Shown: piece after piece, positions 30,510 through 38,773 of the stretch
How the letters are laid out: each line of letters begins with the position of its first letter
Numbering within the stretch: the stretch's first letter is position 1
Source: Salirhabdus sp. Marseille-P4669
Lineage (GTDB): Bacteria > Bacillota > Bacilli > Bacillales > Alkalibacillaceae
Direction: 5' to 3'
Assembly (NCBI RefSeq): GCF_900240405.1
Contig: NZ_OEQK01000001.1
Location: 186,001 to 250,000 of the forward strand
DNA length: 64,000 nucleotides
The notes under the pieces: model-generated
Told to the model about the DNA's origin: nothing
Databases searched by the model: none
Seen by the model: the letters and a program-made list of their open reading frames with translations, nothing else
Made by a program: the position numbers and the translations under genes

Positions 30510-32660
30510 ATGAGATTAATTCTTGCCGAAAAACCTTCAGTAGCAAAAAACATTGCCGATGCCCTAAATGTAAAGACGAAAAAAGACGGTTATTTTGAAG
30601 GAAATAACTATATTATTACGTGGGCGTTTGGTCATCTTCTCCAGCTATACGATGCAAAGGATTATGATCCAAAAATGCGAAGCTGGAAAATGGAGAACTT
30701 CCCCTTTATTCCGGAATCCTTTAAATATAAAGTGAAATCGAATCCCAGGAATCGGGACCAGGCGGATGGTGGAGCGCAAAAGCAGCTCAAAACAATCCAT
30801 TATTTAATGAGTCGAAAGGATGTAGATATGATTATATCTGCATGTGATTATGATCGAGAGGGCCAATTAATTGGGGATAGTATTATTTATAAGCAAAAGC
30901 CTTCAAAGCCTGTATATCGCCTACTGTTAAATGAATGGACGAAAAATGGAGTATTGGAAGGCTTAGAAAACATGAAATCCAATCAAGAGATGCGACCTTT
31001 ACTGGATGCTGGAATGAGTCGCCAATGGGCGGATTGGATTATTGGCATCAATTTAACATCTGTTGCAACGTTAAAGTATCAAAAAGGAAAAGGGAAAGCG
31101 CTCAATATTGGAAGAGTGCTGCTACCAACATTAAAAATCATTTACGATCGGGATAAGGAAATTGAACAATTTGTCCCAGAAGACTATTTCAAGTTAACTG
31201 CAACCTTTCAAACAAAAAGTGAGGAAACCTATGAAGGGGTATATGTAGAGGATGCGGTAGAAAAGTTCAAAAAGAAAGAAACGCTCGAGGCTATACAAAA
31301 CCTATTAGCGAACCAAGCAGCTACAATAGTAGAAAAAGAAGTAGAGAAAAAGAAAGAATATGCACCACCTTTATTTAATCTAACAAACTTACAAGGTTTT
31401 ATTACGAATAAATATAAAGGCTGGTCCGCAGATAAAGTACTAAAAGTAGCCCAAACTCTCTATGAAAAAAAGTTTATTACCTATCCAAGGACATCTAGTA
31501 TCGCATTAGATGAGAGTTTAGTAGGGAAGATGGCGAATGTATTAAAGGCTGTTTCCGCGAATCTTGACTTTAAGGATGAGATTCGGTTCACGAAGTCTAA
31601 AAGGGTGTTCAACAATAGTAAAGTAGAGAGCCATAGCGCCATCACTCCGACGTATGTGTTGCCAAAATCCCTCAGCAGGGACGAGCAAATTGTCTATAAT
31701 GCAGTAAAGAATCGATTTATCGCCCAGTTCATGCCTGTTGCGGAGTATGAGCAAACAAAGATTATGACGAAAGTAAACCATGAAGAAATAAAAGGGGTTT
31801 TTGTTTCGAAGGGGAAGGTACAGCTAGAAGAAGGCTGGAAAAAGGTGGAGAACATACAATCCAAGGATACCCTTTTACCGAATGTGGAATTAAAAGAGAT
31901 CGTAAATCTAGTAAATTCCGATCTTTCTACCCATACCACCAAGCCACCGAAAAACCATACAGAGAAAACATTATTAAAGGTAATGGAAACGTGTGGAAAG
32001 AGCTATAAAGACAATGATACAGATGAGGAACTGCTGGGGAGCATATTAGCAGGCTTTAGTATAGGTACGCCGGCAACAAGAGCGGATACGATTAAAAAAC
32101 TAAAGGATGTCGGCTATATTACGTCACAAAGCAAATTTCTAACCTGCACAGAGCTTGGAAAACGTCTAGTAGAAACATTCCCTGTAAAGGATCTGTTTGA
32201 CTTAGAGTTTACCGGTAAATTGGAGAAGACGTTATACGATATTGAAAAGGGGCACGTGCCTAAAGTAGAATTTCTTCAACTAATTAACAGGTTCACGAAC
32301 GAATCGGTCAAAAAAATAAAGGTAGAAAAAGACGTAATCCTAAAAGAAGTCCAAGCGACTCGAAGAACGAATGAAGTGCTTGGTAAGTGCCCTGCTTGTG
32401 GGAACAATGTTGTGGAGACCTCGAAAGGGTTCGGCTGTAGCAATTGGAAAAATGGCTGCACCTTTGTCATATGGAAAAATGATAAATTCTTAAAAGCACT
32501 CAAGAAAAAGCCAACTAAAACGATGGTAAAAGCAATTCTGAATCAAAAATCTGCTTTTGTAAAAGGACTTACAAGCAAAAAAGGCACCAAATTTAATGCT
32601 TACTTAAAATATGAGAAGAATTCAGAGAATGACTACTTTAGCTGGAAGATGGAGTTTTGA
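30510..32660 (+). CDS. topB: DNA topoisomerase III
   Basis: Type IA topoisomerase that relaxes and decatenates DNA. The 716-residue protein has the N-terminal Toprim domain (RLILAEKPSVAKNIADAL, DREGQLIGDSI), the catalytic-domain blocks LLLNEWTKNGV and SRQWADWIIGINLT, the active-site tyrosine region KKFITYPRTSS near 325, and GFSIGTPATRADTI. It ends with a zinc-finger-like segment CPACGNN...GCSNWKNGCTF. ATG 30510 follows GGAG by 8 bases; an upstream in-frame GTG at 30501 is less suitable. Confidence 0.95.
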   Translation: MRLILAEKPSVAKNIADALNVKTKKDGYFEGNNYIITWAFGHLLQLYDAKDYDPKMRSWKMENFPFIPESFKYKVKSNPRNRDQADGGAQKQLKTIHYLMSRKDVDMIISACDYDREGQLIGDSIIYKQKPSKPVYRLLLNEWTKNGVLEGLENMKSNQEMRPLLDAGMSRQWADWIIGINLTSVATLKYQKGKGKALNIGRVLLPTLKIIYDRDKEIEQFVPEDYFKLTATFQTKSEETYEGVYVEDAVEKFKKKETLEAIQNLLANQAATIVEKEVEKKKEYAPPLFNLTNLQGFITNKYKGWSADKVLKVAQTLYEKKFITYPRTSSIALDESLVGKMANVLKAVSANLDFKDEIRFTKSKRVFNNSKVESHSAITPTYVLPKSLSRDEQIVYNAVKNRFIAQFMPVAEYEQTKIMTKVNHEEIKGVFVSKGKVQLEEGWKKVENIQSKDTLLPNVELKEIVNLVNSDLSTHTTKPPKNHTEKTLLKVMETCGKSYKDNDTDEELLGSILAGFSIGTPATRADTIKKLKDVGYITSQSKFLTCTELGKRLVETFPVKDLFDLEFTGKLEKTLYDIEKGHVPKVEFLQLINRFTNESVKKIKVEKDVILKEVQATRRTNEVLGKCPACGNNVVETSKGFGCSNWKNGCTFVIWKNDKFLKALKKKPTKTMVKAILNQKSAFVKGLTSKKGTKFNAYLKYEKNSENDYFSWKMEF

Positions 32661-32663
32661 GTT

Positions 32664-32722
32664 GGGGGGGTGCAGGGTGCCTGTCACTCCCCGGATTATG
32701 TCGTATTATGTCGAGGGGTTTT
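32664..32722 (+). repeat. Dispersed repeat family R2, copy 2
   Basis: GGGTGCCTGTCACTCCCCGG, then ATTATGTCGTATTATGTCGA and GGGG, directly after topB. It aligns to the reverse complement of 17741-17797. The CTCCCC...GAGGGG arms followed by five T may let it act as the topB terminator. Confidence 0.6.
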
Positions 32723-32742
32723 TATAATCTGTCTCTAGCCCT

Positions 32743-33225
32743 CTACTCTGCAATAGAAACCATCCCACTTGCTACTTCCTTTATTTCCTCCACCGTATTC
32801 TCCTTAATTTGACCGGAGTCATCATAATAAAAGTGATGAACCTTTGGCGGCAAGGATAAATCTAATACAAATGGAAGAAAGTAGTGGATATTCCGAACGA
32901 CTTCATGTGAAGTAAGAATCCAATCAATCTCCTTCCACTCAACATTCCCCTCATTTGAGGAGGCTAATTCTCCATCAAATTCATTGGAATAATAAACATA
33001 CATCCCGTCTGTATTATTCCACTTTACAATCCCTCGAAATTGAATGTTATGTATCGTAAGGCTCGTTTCTTCTTCTGCCTCTCGTTTCGCGGCGTCGATA
33101 ATTTTTTCATCTTGTTCAATTTTGCCTCCAACAAAATTCCATTTGTTTTTATTGGGGTGCTTCTCTCGAAAAAGCATCGCAAGTTTATTTTGCTGTTGGA
33201 TGATGCAAAGCGTGTAAGATAGCAT
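32743..33225 (-). CDS. NUDIX hydrolase
   Basis: Pyrophosphohydrolase of the MutT/NUDIX family, 160 residues. The NUDIX box GGKIEQDEKIIDAAKREAEE followed by ETSL lies near 33-56; the usual glycine after EE is replaced by Thr. The N-terminus, MLSYTLCIIQQQNKLAMLF, is the first strand of the fold. ATG 33225 is chosen because GAGGAG stands 10 bases upstream; a longer in-frame extension to 33282 has no ribosome site. Substrate unknown (8-oxo-dGTP-type is common among relatives). Confidence 0.85.
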   Translation of the reverse strand: MLSYTLCIIQQQNKLAMLFREKHPNKNKWNFVGGKIEQDEKIIDAAKREAEEETSLTIHNIQFRGIVKWNNTDGMYVYYSNEFDGELASSNEGNVEWKEIDWILTSHEVVRNIHYFLPFVLDLSLPPKVHHFYYDDSGQIKENTVEEIKEVASGMVSIAE

Positions 33226-33371
33226 TCTATTATTTCTCCTCTCATTTTCAACGTTTACCTTAACCGATCCTTTATTTCGCACCTTTAATCTCTTTTTAAC
33301 GAAAAACTCATTGCTTATGATAACCCGTATCCCTCATAATGTAAAAAACTATATATGGAAAGGGGTATGGT

Positions 33372-34268
33372 ATGCATATTCAGGAACGCATTAGACAATT
33401 TAAAGAGCAACAAAAAAATCGAGGGAGGCTTTTAATTAGTTGTCCAGATAAACCGGGTATTGTTGCTGCGGTTTCTCAATTTTTACTGGAATTTGATGCA
33501 AATATTTTGGACTCCAATCAGTATTCCACTAATCCAGAAGGTGGGACCTTTTTTATTCGAATTGAATTTGAGTGCCCGCGGTTAGAAGAAAAGAAAAAAG
33601 CGATGCAAACCCGCTTTCATCCTATTGCAATGCAATTTTCGATGGAATATGAATTTAACTTTGTATATAACGTGAAAAAGTCTGCTATTTTCGTGTCAAA
33701 GGAGCTACATTGTTTACGGGAGCTATTATGGGAATGGCAATCAGGGGATTTGATGACGGAAATCGCAATTGTCGTTAGTAATCATGAGGATGCTAGAGAA
33801 ATTGTAGAGTCTATGGAGATCCCGTTTTATTATATCCCTGCAAACAAAGATATTCGTAAAGAAGTAGAAGCACAGCAGCTCCAACTACTTCAAGATTATG
33901 ATGTAGATGTCATTATACTAGCCCGCTATATGCAAATTTTAACCCCGGCTTTTGTAAAGGCTTATCAAAACAAAATTATTAATATTCATCATTCCTTTTT
34001 ACCAGCATTTGTTGGAGCAAGGCCATACGAAAGGGCTTATGAGCGAGGGGTGAAATTAATTGGCGCCACCTCTCATTATGTGACAGATGATTTGGATGAA
34101 GGCCCAATTATTGAACAGGACATCATGCGGGTTAACCACCAGGATAATGTTCGAGATTTAAAGAAAATTGGGGCAAACATTGAGCGTGATGTCCTAACAA
34201 GAGCAGTAAAGTGGCATCTAGCCGATCGAATTATCGTACACGGAAATAAGACAATTGTTTTTCCGTAA
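33372..34268 (+). CDS. purU: Formyltetrahydrofolate deformylase
   Basis: Releases formate from 10-formyltetrahydrofolate, balancing the one-carbon pool. The 298-residue protein has an N-terminal ACT domain (about 18-95, GRLLISCPDKPGIVAAVSQF) and a C-terminal formyltransferase-like domain with the family block KIINIHHSFLPAFVGARPY near 203 and GATSHYVTDDLDEGPII near 237. AAAGGGGTATGGT precedes the ATG. It has its own terminator and is followed by an ABC importer on the same strand. Confidence 0.94.
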   Translation: MHIQERIRQFKEQQKNRGRLLISCPDKPGIVAAVSQFLLEFDANILDSNQYSTNPEGGTFFIRIEFECPRLEEKKKAMQTRFHPIAMQFSMEYEFNFVYNVKKSAIFVSKELHCLRELLWEWQSGDLMTEIAIVVSNHEDAREIVESMEIPFYYIPANKDIRKEVEAQQLQLLQDYDVDVIILARYMQILTPAFVKAYQNKIINIHHSFLPAFVGARPYERAYERGVKLIGATSHYVTDDLDEGPIIEQDIMRVNHQDNVRDLKKIGANIERDVLTRAVKWHLADRIIVHGNKTIVFP

Positions 34269-34274
34269 TCTAAG

Positions 34275-34308
34275 AAGCTTAGGAAAAGTAATCCTAAGCT
34301 TTTTTTTA
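34275..34308 (+). terminator. Terminator of purU
   Basis: AAGCTTAGGA and TCCTAAGCTT form a 10-bp stem followed by eight T. Confidence 0.9.
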
Positions 34309-34435
34309 TTTCCCAAGCAAAACGAAGAATAAAATGGGTACTAATTTTCCACAAAATTTCTAGGCGAATTTCCTAAAAAATCGTTCACACCTTTTTGGGC
34401 AAACACATACTATGCCGTTGAGAGGTGGTTTTCGA

Positions 34436-35251
34436 ATGGAAGAGAAACACGTAAATAAATCTGCATTATTAGTGGAAAAGGAAGATTGGAAAAAACGACA
34501 ACGAAATAACCGACTGAAAAAGATCCTTACCATTTCATCTCCAATTTTCGTTTTGCTATTATGGGAAATTCTTTCGAGAACAGCAATCATTGATCCAAGA
34601 TTTTTCCCGCCTCCAACCGTAATATTATCCACACTATATGATATGGCAGCAAGTGGAGAACTATTGGAACATGTAAAAATTAGTTTGTATCGGATTTTGG
34701 GAGGATTTTTACTTGGGGTAATACCTGCGATTGCCCTTGGTTTACTAATCGGAATGTATTCGCCATTTCGTCATTTCTTTCAACCACTTATTATGGCCTT
34801 AATGCCAATACCAACATTAGCGATGCTACCAATTATCATCATTATCTTTGGTATTGGAGAGTTTTCAAAAATCGCAACCATAGCCATTAGTGTCTTTTTC
34901 CCTGTCGTCATTAATACTGCAGCCGGAGTTATGAACATTGACAAAATTTATACCGATGTAGCTCGCAACTATGGAGCAAGTCCACGAAACTTTTTCTTTA
35001 AAATTGCGCTTCCAGGCTCTTTGCCAGTAATGCTGGAAGGAATCCAAATGGGGCAGGCCATTGCATTGCTAACGATTGTTGCGGCGGAAATGCTAGGTGC
35101 TAATTCTGGTATTGGATATTTGATTTGGATGAATTATAAAGCATTTCTACTTCCACAAATGTATGTAGGTCTCGTATTGATATCGTTCTTCGGATACTTA
35201 TTCTCCCTTGTAATTCGAGGCTTACAAAGTAAATTAGTTCCATGGAAGTAA
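34436..35251 (+). CDS. ABC importer permease, SsuC/TauC/ThiX family
   Basis: Membrane subunit of an importer, 271 residues with about six helices. Residues about 120-200 include the BPD_transp_1 signature, with NYGASPRNFFFKIALPGSLP as the EAA loop that contacts the ATPase. ATG 34436 follows GAGAGGTGG by 7 bases; an in-frame ATG at 34412 lies before that site. Forms an operon with the ATPase and lipoprotein genes. This class carries sulfonates, nitrate or pyrimidine thiamin precursors. No TPP riboswitch is visible upstream, so the substrate is open. Confidence 0.88.
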   Translation: MEEKHVNKSALLVEKEDWKKRQRNNRLKKILTISSPIFVLLLWEILSRTAIIDPRFFPPPTVILSTLYDMAASGELLEHVKISLYRILGGFLLGVIPAIALGLLIGMYSPFRHFFQPLIMALMPIPTLAMLPIIIIIFGIGEFSKIATIAISVFFPVVINTAAGVMNIDKIYTDVARNYGASPRNFFFKIALPGSLPVMLEGIQMGQAIALLTIVAAEMLGANSGIGYLIWMNYKAFLLPQMYVGLVLISFFGYLFSLVIRGLQSKLVPWK

Positions 35252-35273
35252 TGTTTGGAAAGGTGGCGATTCT

Positions 35274-36050
35274 TTGAATACAAAAATTGAGGTAAACCAA
35301 CTAACGAAGGTCTTTTTCAAACGAAACGAGAGTGTAGAAGCGATAAAAGATGTAAATATGAACATTACAGATGGGGAATTTGTATGTATTTTAGGACCGA
35401 GTGGATGTGGAAAGACGACGCTTTTACGAATATTAGCAGGTCTAGAAACACCTAGTACAGGTCAATTTACTATACACCAATCCAGTAAAGAGAAACCACT
35501 TCAATCCATGGTTTTTCAGGAACAGGGTGTTATTCCATGGTTAACAGTGGAGCAGAACGTTTCCTTTGGCTTAAAAATGCGGCATGTACCAAAGAAAATC
35601 GTAAAGGAACGGACAAATTATTATTTAGAAAAGGTAGGCTTAAGGAAATTTGCTAAGCTTTATCCGAAAGAATTATCTGGGGGAATGAAACAGAGAGTCA
35701 GTATTGCGCGAGCTTTTGCAAATGATCCGGAAATTTTACTTATGGATGAACCATTCGCCGCGTTAGATGAGCAAAACAAATTCATTCTACAAGAAGAATT
35801 ACTTAGTATTTGGGAGGAGTCCAAAAAGACTGTTTTGTTCATTACACATAGCATAGATGAGGCAATTTTATTAAGTGACCGTATCTTCCTCATGAGCTCC
35901 CAGCCTGGTACAATCGTGCAAGAGAAGAAAATTGATTTGCCAAGGCCTAGAAGGATGGAAGAAGTTCGAGCCAATGAGGAAATGGCGAAAGAATTTGTGG
36001 AAATATGGCAGCATCTACAAACAGAAGTGCAAAGCTCGCGTTTGAAATAA
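35274..36050 (+). CDS. ABC importer ATP-binding protein, SsuB/TauB/ThiZ family
   Basis: ATPase subunit, 258 residues, with Walker A GPSGCGKTTLLR near 40, Q-loop MVFQEQGVIPW, signature KELSGGMKQRVSIARAFA near 129 and Walker B ILLMDEPFAALDEQ near 152. The D-loop and His switch (FITHSIDEA) follow. The start is TTG 35274 with AAAGGTGGCG upstream. It lies 22 bases after the permease gene and 38 before the binding-protein gene. Confidence 0.9.
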   Translation: MNTKIEVNQLTKVFFKRNESVEAIKDVNMNITDGEFVCILGPSGCGKTTLLRILAGLETPSTGQFTIHQSSKEKPLQSMVFQEQGVIPWLTVEQNVSFGLKMRHVPKKIVKERTNYYLEKVGLRKFAKLYPKELSGGMKQRVSIARAFANDPEILLMDEPFAALDEQNKFILQEELLSIWEESKKTVLFITHSIDEAILLSDRIFLMSSQPGTIVQEKKIDLPRPRRMEEVRANEEMAKEFVEIWQHLQTEVQSSRLK

Positions 36051-36088
36051 ATAGTATTAGAATCTATGAAAAAGGAAGATGATGGTTA

Positions 36089-37186
36089 ATGAAAAAAGGC
36101 ATTTTAAGGTGGGTATCTATTCCTTTTCTAGTATTTATCCTGATAATAGCAGGTTGTGCGAAGGAGGAGGAGCCAGCTGAAAAGGAAACATCAGAGGAGC
36201 CAACTACATCGGAAAATGGCGATCCTTTAGCACCACTTAAGGAAACGGCAACTGTAGTCATAGCGGAGGATGGCTCGGCATCTGGTGCAGGCTTTTATAT
36301 CGCGGATGCTTTAGGATATTTTGAAGAATACAATATTGAAGTAGAATTTGCTACATTTGCCAACAGTGATGAAATGCTACCGGCTGTTGCAGCAGGTGAG
36401 GTGGATGTAGCAGGAGGAATTTCCTCTGCATCCTTCTTCAATTCCATCGCCCAAGGAATTGATGTTAAATTCATAGCAGATAAAGGACATAATATTCCAG
36501 GTAACTCCTATTTTACCTTTGTCATTCGAGAAGATTTACAGGATGAAATAGTAGATTATGCTGATTTAGAAGGGAAAAAAATTGCGGTTTCAACGCAAAA
36601 TGCAGTAGATGATTATATTTTTGAGCAAATGTTAAACCACGCTGGGCTGACAAGAGATGATGTGGAATTTGTATTAATGTCAGACTTCGGTAATATGTTA
36701 TCGGCGATGGCGAATAAACAGATTGATGCCGCTCTCCAAATTGAGCCCCTCATTACACAAGGGGAAAGTGAAGGGATTCATGTAAGATTTCATGATGCAA
36801 CGGATTTTGCACCAGAGGCACAGATTGCGATGGTGTTAGGGTCACCAGTATTTTTAGAAGAGCGTCCAGAAGTAGCGAAGCGTTTTATGGCAGCTTATAT
36901 TCGAGCAGTCCGAGACTATAATGATGCGTTTGTAAAAGATGGGGACAATAAAGATGAAATTATTGACGTGATGACAGAATATACTGCCTTAAAAGACCCT
37001 GAAATTTGGCAAGACGTCGGGGTAACAGGTTTAAATCCAGATGGTCAAATGTTCATTGAGGACATTCAAAAACAATATGAGATGTACAAAGCAAACGGTG
37101 CAATCCAAGGTGAAATTGATTTTGACAAAGTTGTAGATCTGTCTGTAACAAATGAGGTTGTAGAAATTTTAGGGGAATATGAGTGA
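36089..37186 (+). CDS. ABC importer substrate-binding lipoprotein, SsuA/NMT1/ThiY-like
   Basis: Extracellular solute-binding lipoprotein of 365 residues. The signal (about 1-20) ends in the lipobox IIAGC, followed by an acidic linker (about 22-50). The type 2 binding fold begins at TVVIAEDGSASGAGFYIADALGYFEEYNIE and includes VAAGEVDVAGGISSASFFNS and GKKIAVSTQNAVDDYI, typical of the NMT1/SsuA family. AAAGGAAGATGATG precedes the ATG. Ligand unknown. A terminator follows. Confidence 0.87.
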   Translation: MKKGILRWVSIPFLVFILIIAGCAKEEEPAEKETSEEPTTSENGDPLAPLKETATVVIAEDGSASGAGFYIADALGYFEEYNIEVEFATFANSDEMLPAVAAGEVDVAGGISSASFFNSIAQGIDVKFIADKGHNIPGNSYFTFVIREDLQDEIVDYADLEGKKIAVSTQNAVDDYIFEQMLNHAGLTRDDVEFVLMSDFGNMLSAMANKQIDAALQIEPLITQGESEGIHVRFHDATDFAPEAQIAMVLGSPVFLEERPEVAKRFMAAYIRAVRDYNDAFVKDGDNKDEIIDVMTEYTALKDPEIWQDVGVTGLNPDGQMFIEDIQKQYEMYKANGAIQGEIDFDKVVDLSVTNEVVEILGEYE

Positions 37187-37195
37187 AAATAGATG

Positions 37196-37229
37196 AAGGA
37201 TGCTCACGAAATGGTGTGCATCCTTTTTT
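37196..37229 (+). terminator. Terminator of the ABC importer operon
   Basis: AAGGATGC and GCATCCTT form a stem around a 14-base loop, with a run of T after it. Confidence 0.8.
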
Positions 37230-37241
37230 ACGTTGGCTTTC

Positions 37242-37460
37242 TGTTCCATATAACGCTCCTTATGACTCGCAGCTTTATTCTTTTGTTCCATTTAATCGTG
37301 TTTCTGTTTCATGCAGCGATACATAAAATACCTGAAGTCCCTTCTGTTTCAAAATAAGCCCCTTCTGTTTCATGTGGATCGCTATAGGGTTCAAAACTCT
37401 CGGTTTCTGTCTCATGTCAGCTGTCTTCTGTTTCAGAACCAGCATTTTCTGTTCCAACAG
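37242..37460. repeat. 21-bp phased repeat patch D (TTCTGTTYCA)
   Basis: TGTT(C/T)CA, usually preceded by TTC, recurs with its first T at 37242, 37284, 37305, 37345, 37366, 37387 (variant GGGTTCAA), 37408, 37429 and 37450. Steps are 21 or 42 bp except one of 40. Reverse-complemented, the core reads TGRAACAGAA, close to the GGAACATAA core of patch C. The minus strand is open and reads as a seven-residue repeat around MKQK. No supported gene lies here. Confidence 0.78.
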
Positions 37461-37562
37461 TATAAAGCACTAGGGAAAAAAGACTTGTCCTAAATTTTAA
37501 AGGGATTATTAAAAAAGTCGATAATATAAATATAGGAAGGTGTTCATGGAAAGGAGAGAACA

Positions 37563-38696
37563 ATGAAACTAGTAAAATACGTAATGATTGCAAGTCTCTC
37601 TTTAGTATTAGTTGGATGCTCGTTTGCGGATGAATACACTGCTAATTTTTTTCAGGATGCAGAAGAAGTACTGGAGGATATGCACGAAGCTGATGAGGGG
37701 GAATACGCATCTGAAATAGATCCAAAAGTACATACGGACAATAGTATCGGGGAAGAGGAACAGGCGGATAAGGAACGACAAGAGCCAGTGGCAGAAGAAG
37801 GTTTCTGTCTTGGGGAAATGGGTACGTGTGAGGAAGTGGGGAATCGATACTTAGAGGAATTGGGACTGTACGCCTCTTCTATTTTGGAAGGACCGGTATC
37901 GGACGGACTTACGAAAAGGCAGTTCTATGAACCAATCGTTTCGTATTTAGTAGATGGAGAACAAATTGTAGATCCGATTCCAGAGACGGATGATACTGCA
38001 TACGATACGTTTATTGAGAACACCGCAGAGCATGAGCGTATTTGGGAGCAGATCAATGCAGTTATTCCAAAAGATAAACGGGATATGTTAGAAGTGCTTA
38101 TCTTTTACACGGATGGAAAAATGAATGAATTGGCGTCTGTAGAACCAACGGAATACGATCCAACGAAGTGGATGCTGAACATAGATATAAAAGATGTGGA
38201 TGATCCATACATTTTTATTAATACAATTGTTCATGAATATGGTCATCTCGTAACATTGAATGACTCGCAAATTGATACTATTGAGGATACTTATTTAGCT
38301 ACTAACAATCCTGACCAATATGAGGCGCTACAAAGTAGCTGTCCAACCTACTTCACGGACTTTGGTTGTGCACGGCAAGGGTCGTATCTTCATGATTTTT
38401 ATGAACAGTTTTGGCAAGGAGAAATAGAAGATGAATGGTTAACCCTAGATCCATTTAATGAATGGGAAGTATATGATTTTTTTGAACGCTATTATGATGA
38501 ATTTTTACATGATTATGCCGCAACAAGCATTTATGAGGATATTACCGAATCGTGGACCTTTTTTGTGTTTTCGGAGAAACTGTATTATCCAACTGAGGTT
38601 TGGGAGGAAAAAGTCAATTTCTTTTATCAATATCCTGAATTAGTACAATTAAGGGCAGAAATTTTAAAAAATGTAGCGGAACTATTATCTACTTAA
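37563..38696 (+). CDS. Lipoprotein with HEXXH metalloprotease motif
   Basis: Exported lipoprotein of 377 residues, not assigned to a named family. The signal (about 1-19) ends in the lipobox VLVGC near 19, followed by a very acidic linker (about 20-80). The central region holds NTIVHEYGHLVTLND near 219-233: HEYGH fits the HEXXH zinc site of gluzincin/metzincin peptidases. EDITESWTFFVF near 328 could supply a third, glutamate ligand. Four cysteines near 82-89 and 260-268 may form disulfides. AAAGGAGAGAACA precedes the ATG. Target unknown. Confidence 0.75.
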   Translation: MKLVKYVMIASLSLVLVGCSFADEYTANFFQDAEEVLEDMHEADEGEYASEIDPKVHTDNSIGEEEQADKERQEPVAEEGFCLGEMGTCEEVGNRYLEELGLYASSILEGPVSDGLTKRQFYEPIVSYLVDGEQIVDPIPETDDTAYDTFIENTAEHERIWEQINAVIPKDKRDMLEVLIFYTDGKMNELASVEPTEYDPTKWMLNIDIKDVDDPYIFINTIVHEYGHLVTLNDSQIDTIEDTYLATNNPDQYEALQSSCPTYFTDFGCARQGSYLHDFYEQFWQGEIEDEWLTLDPFNEWEVYDFFERYYDEFLHDYAATSIYEDITESWTFFVFSEKLYYPTEVWEEKVNFFYQYPELVQLRAEILKNVAELLST

Positions 38697-38734
38697 TGAA
38701 TATGAAAATAGTAAACGACTGCTTCTCTTTTTGG

Positions 38735-38740
38735 TATAAT
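38735..38740 (+). promoter_or_regulatory. -10 element for the ABC exporter gene
   Basis: A perfect TATAAT 34 bases before the start; the -35 is poor. Confidence 0.4.
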
Positions 38741-38773
38741 CGAGAATAGTTTAATGAAAGGGAGAAGCTAGCA

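Noticed and set aside
34310-34435. TPP riboswitch upstream of the SsuC/ThiX-like gene
   Set aside because: No THI-box motif (CUGAGA...ACCUGAUC-like) could be found in the 125 bases.
37275-37457. Minus-strand 60-codon frame with MKQK heptads in patch D
   Set aside because: No ribosome-binding site, and the opposite strand is open over the same stretch. Treated as a by-product of the repeat.
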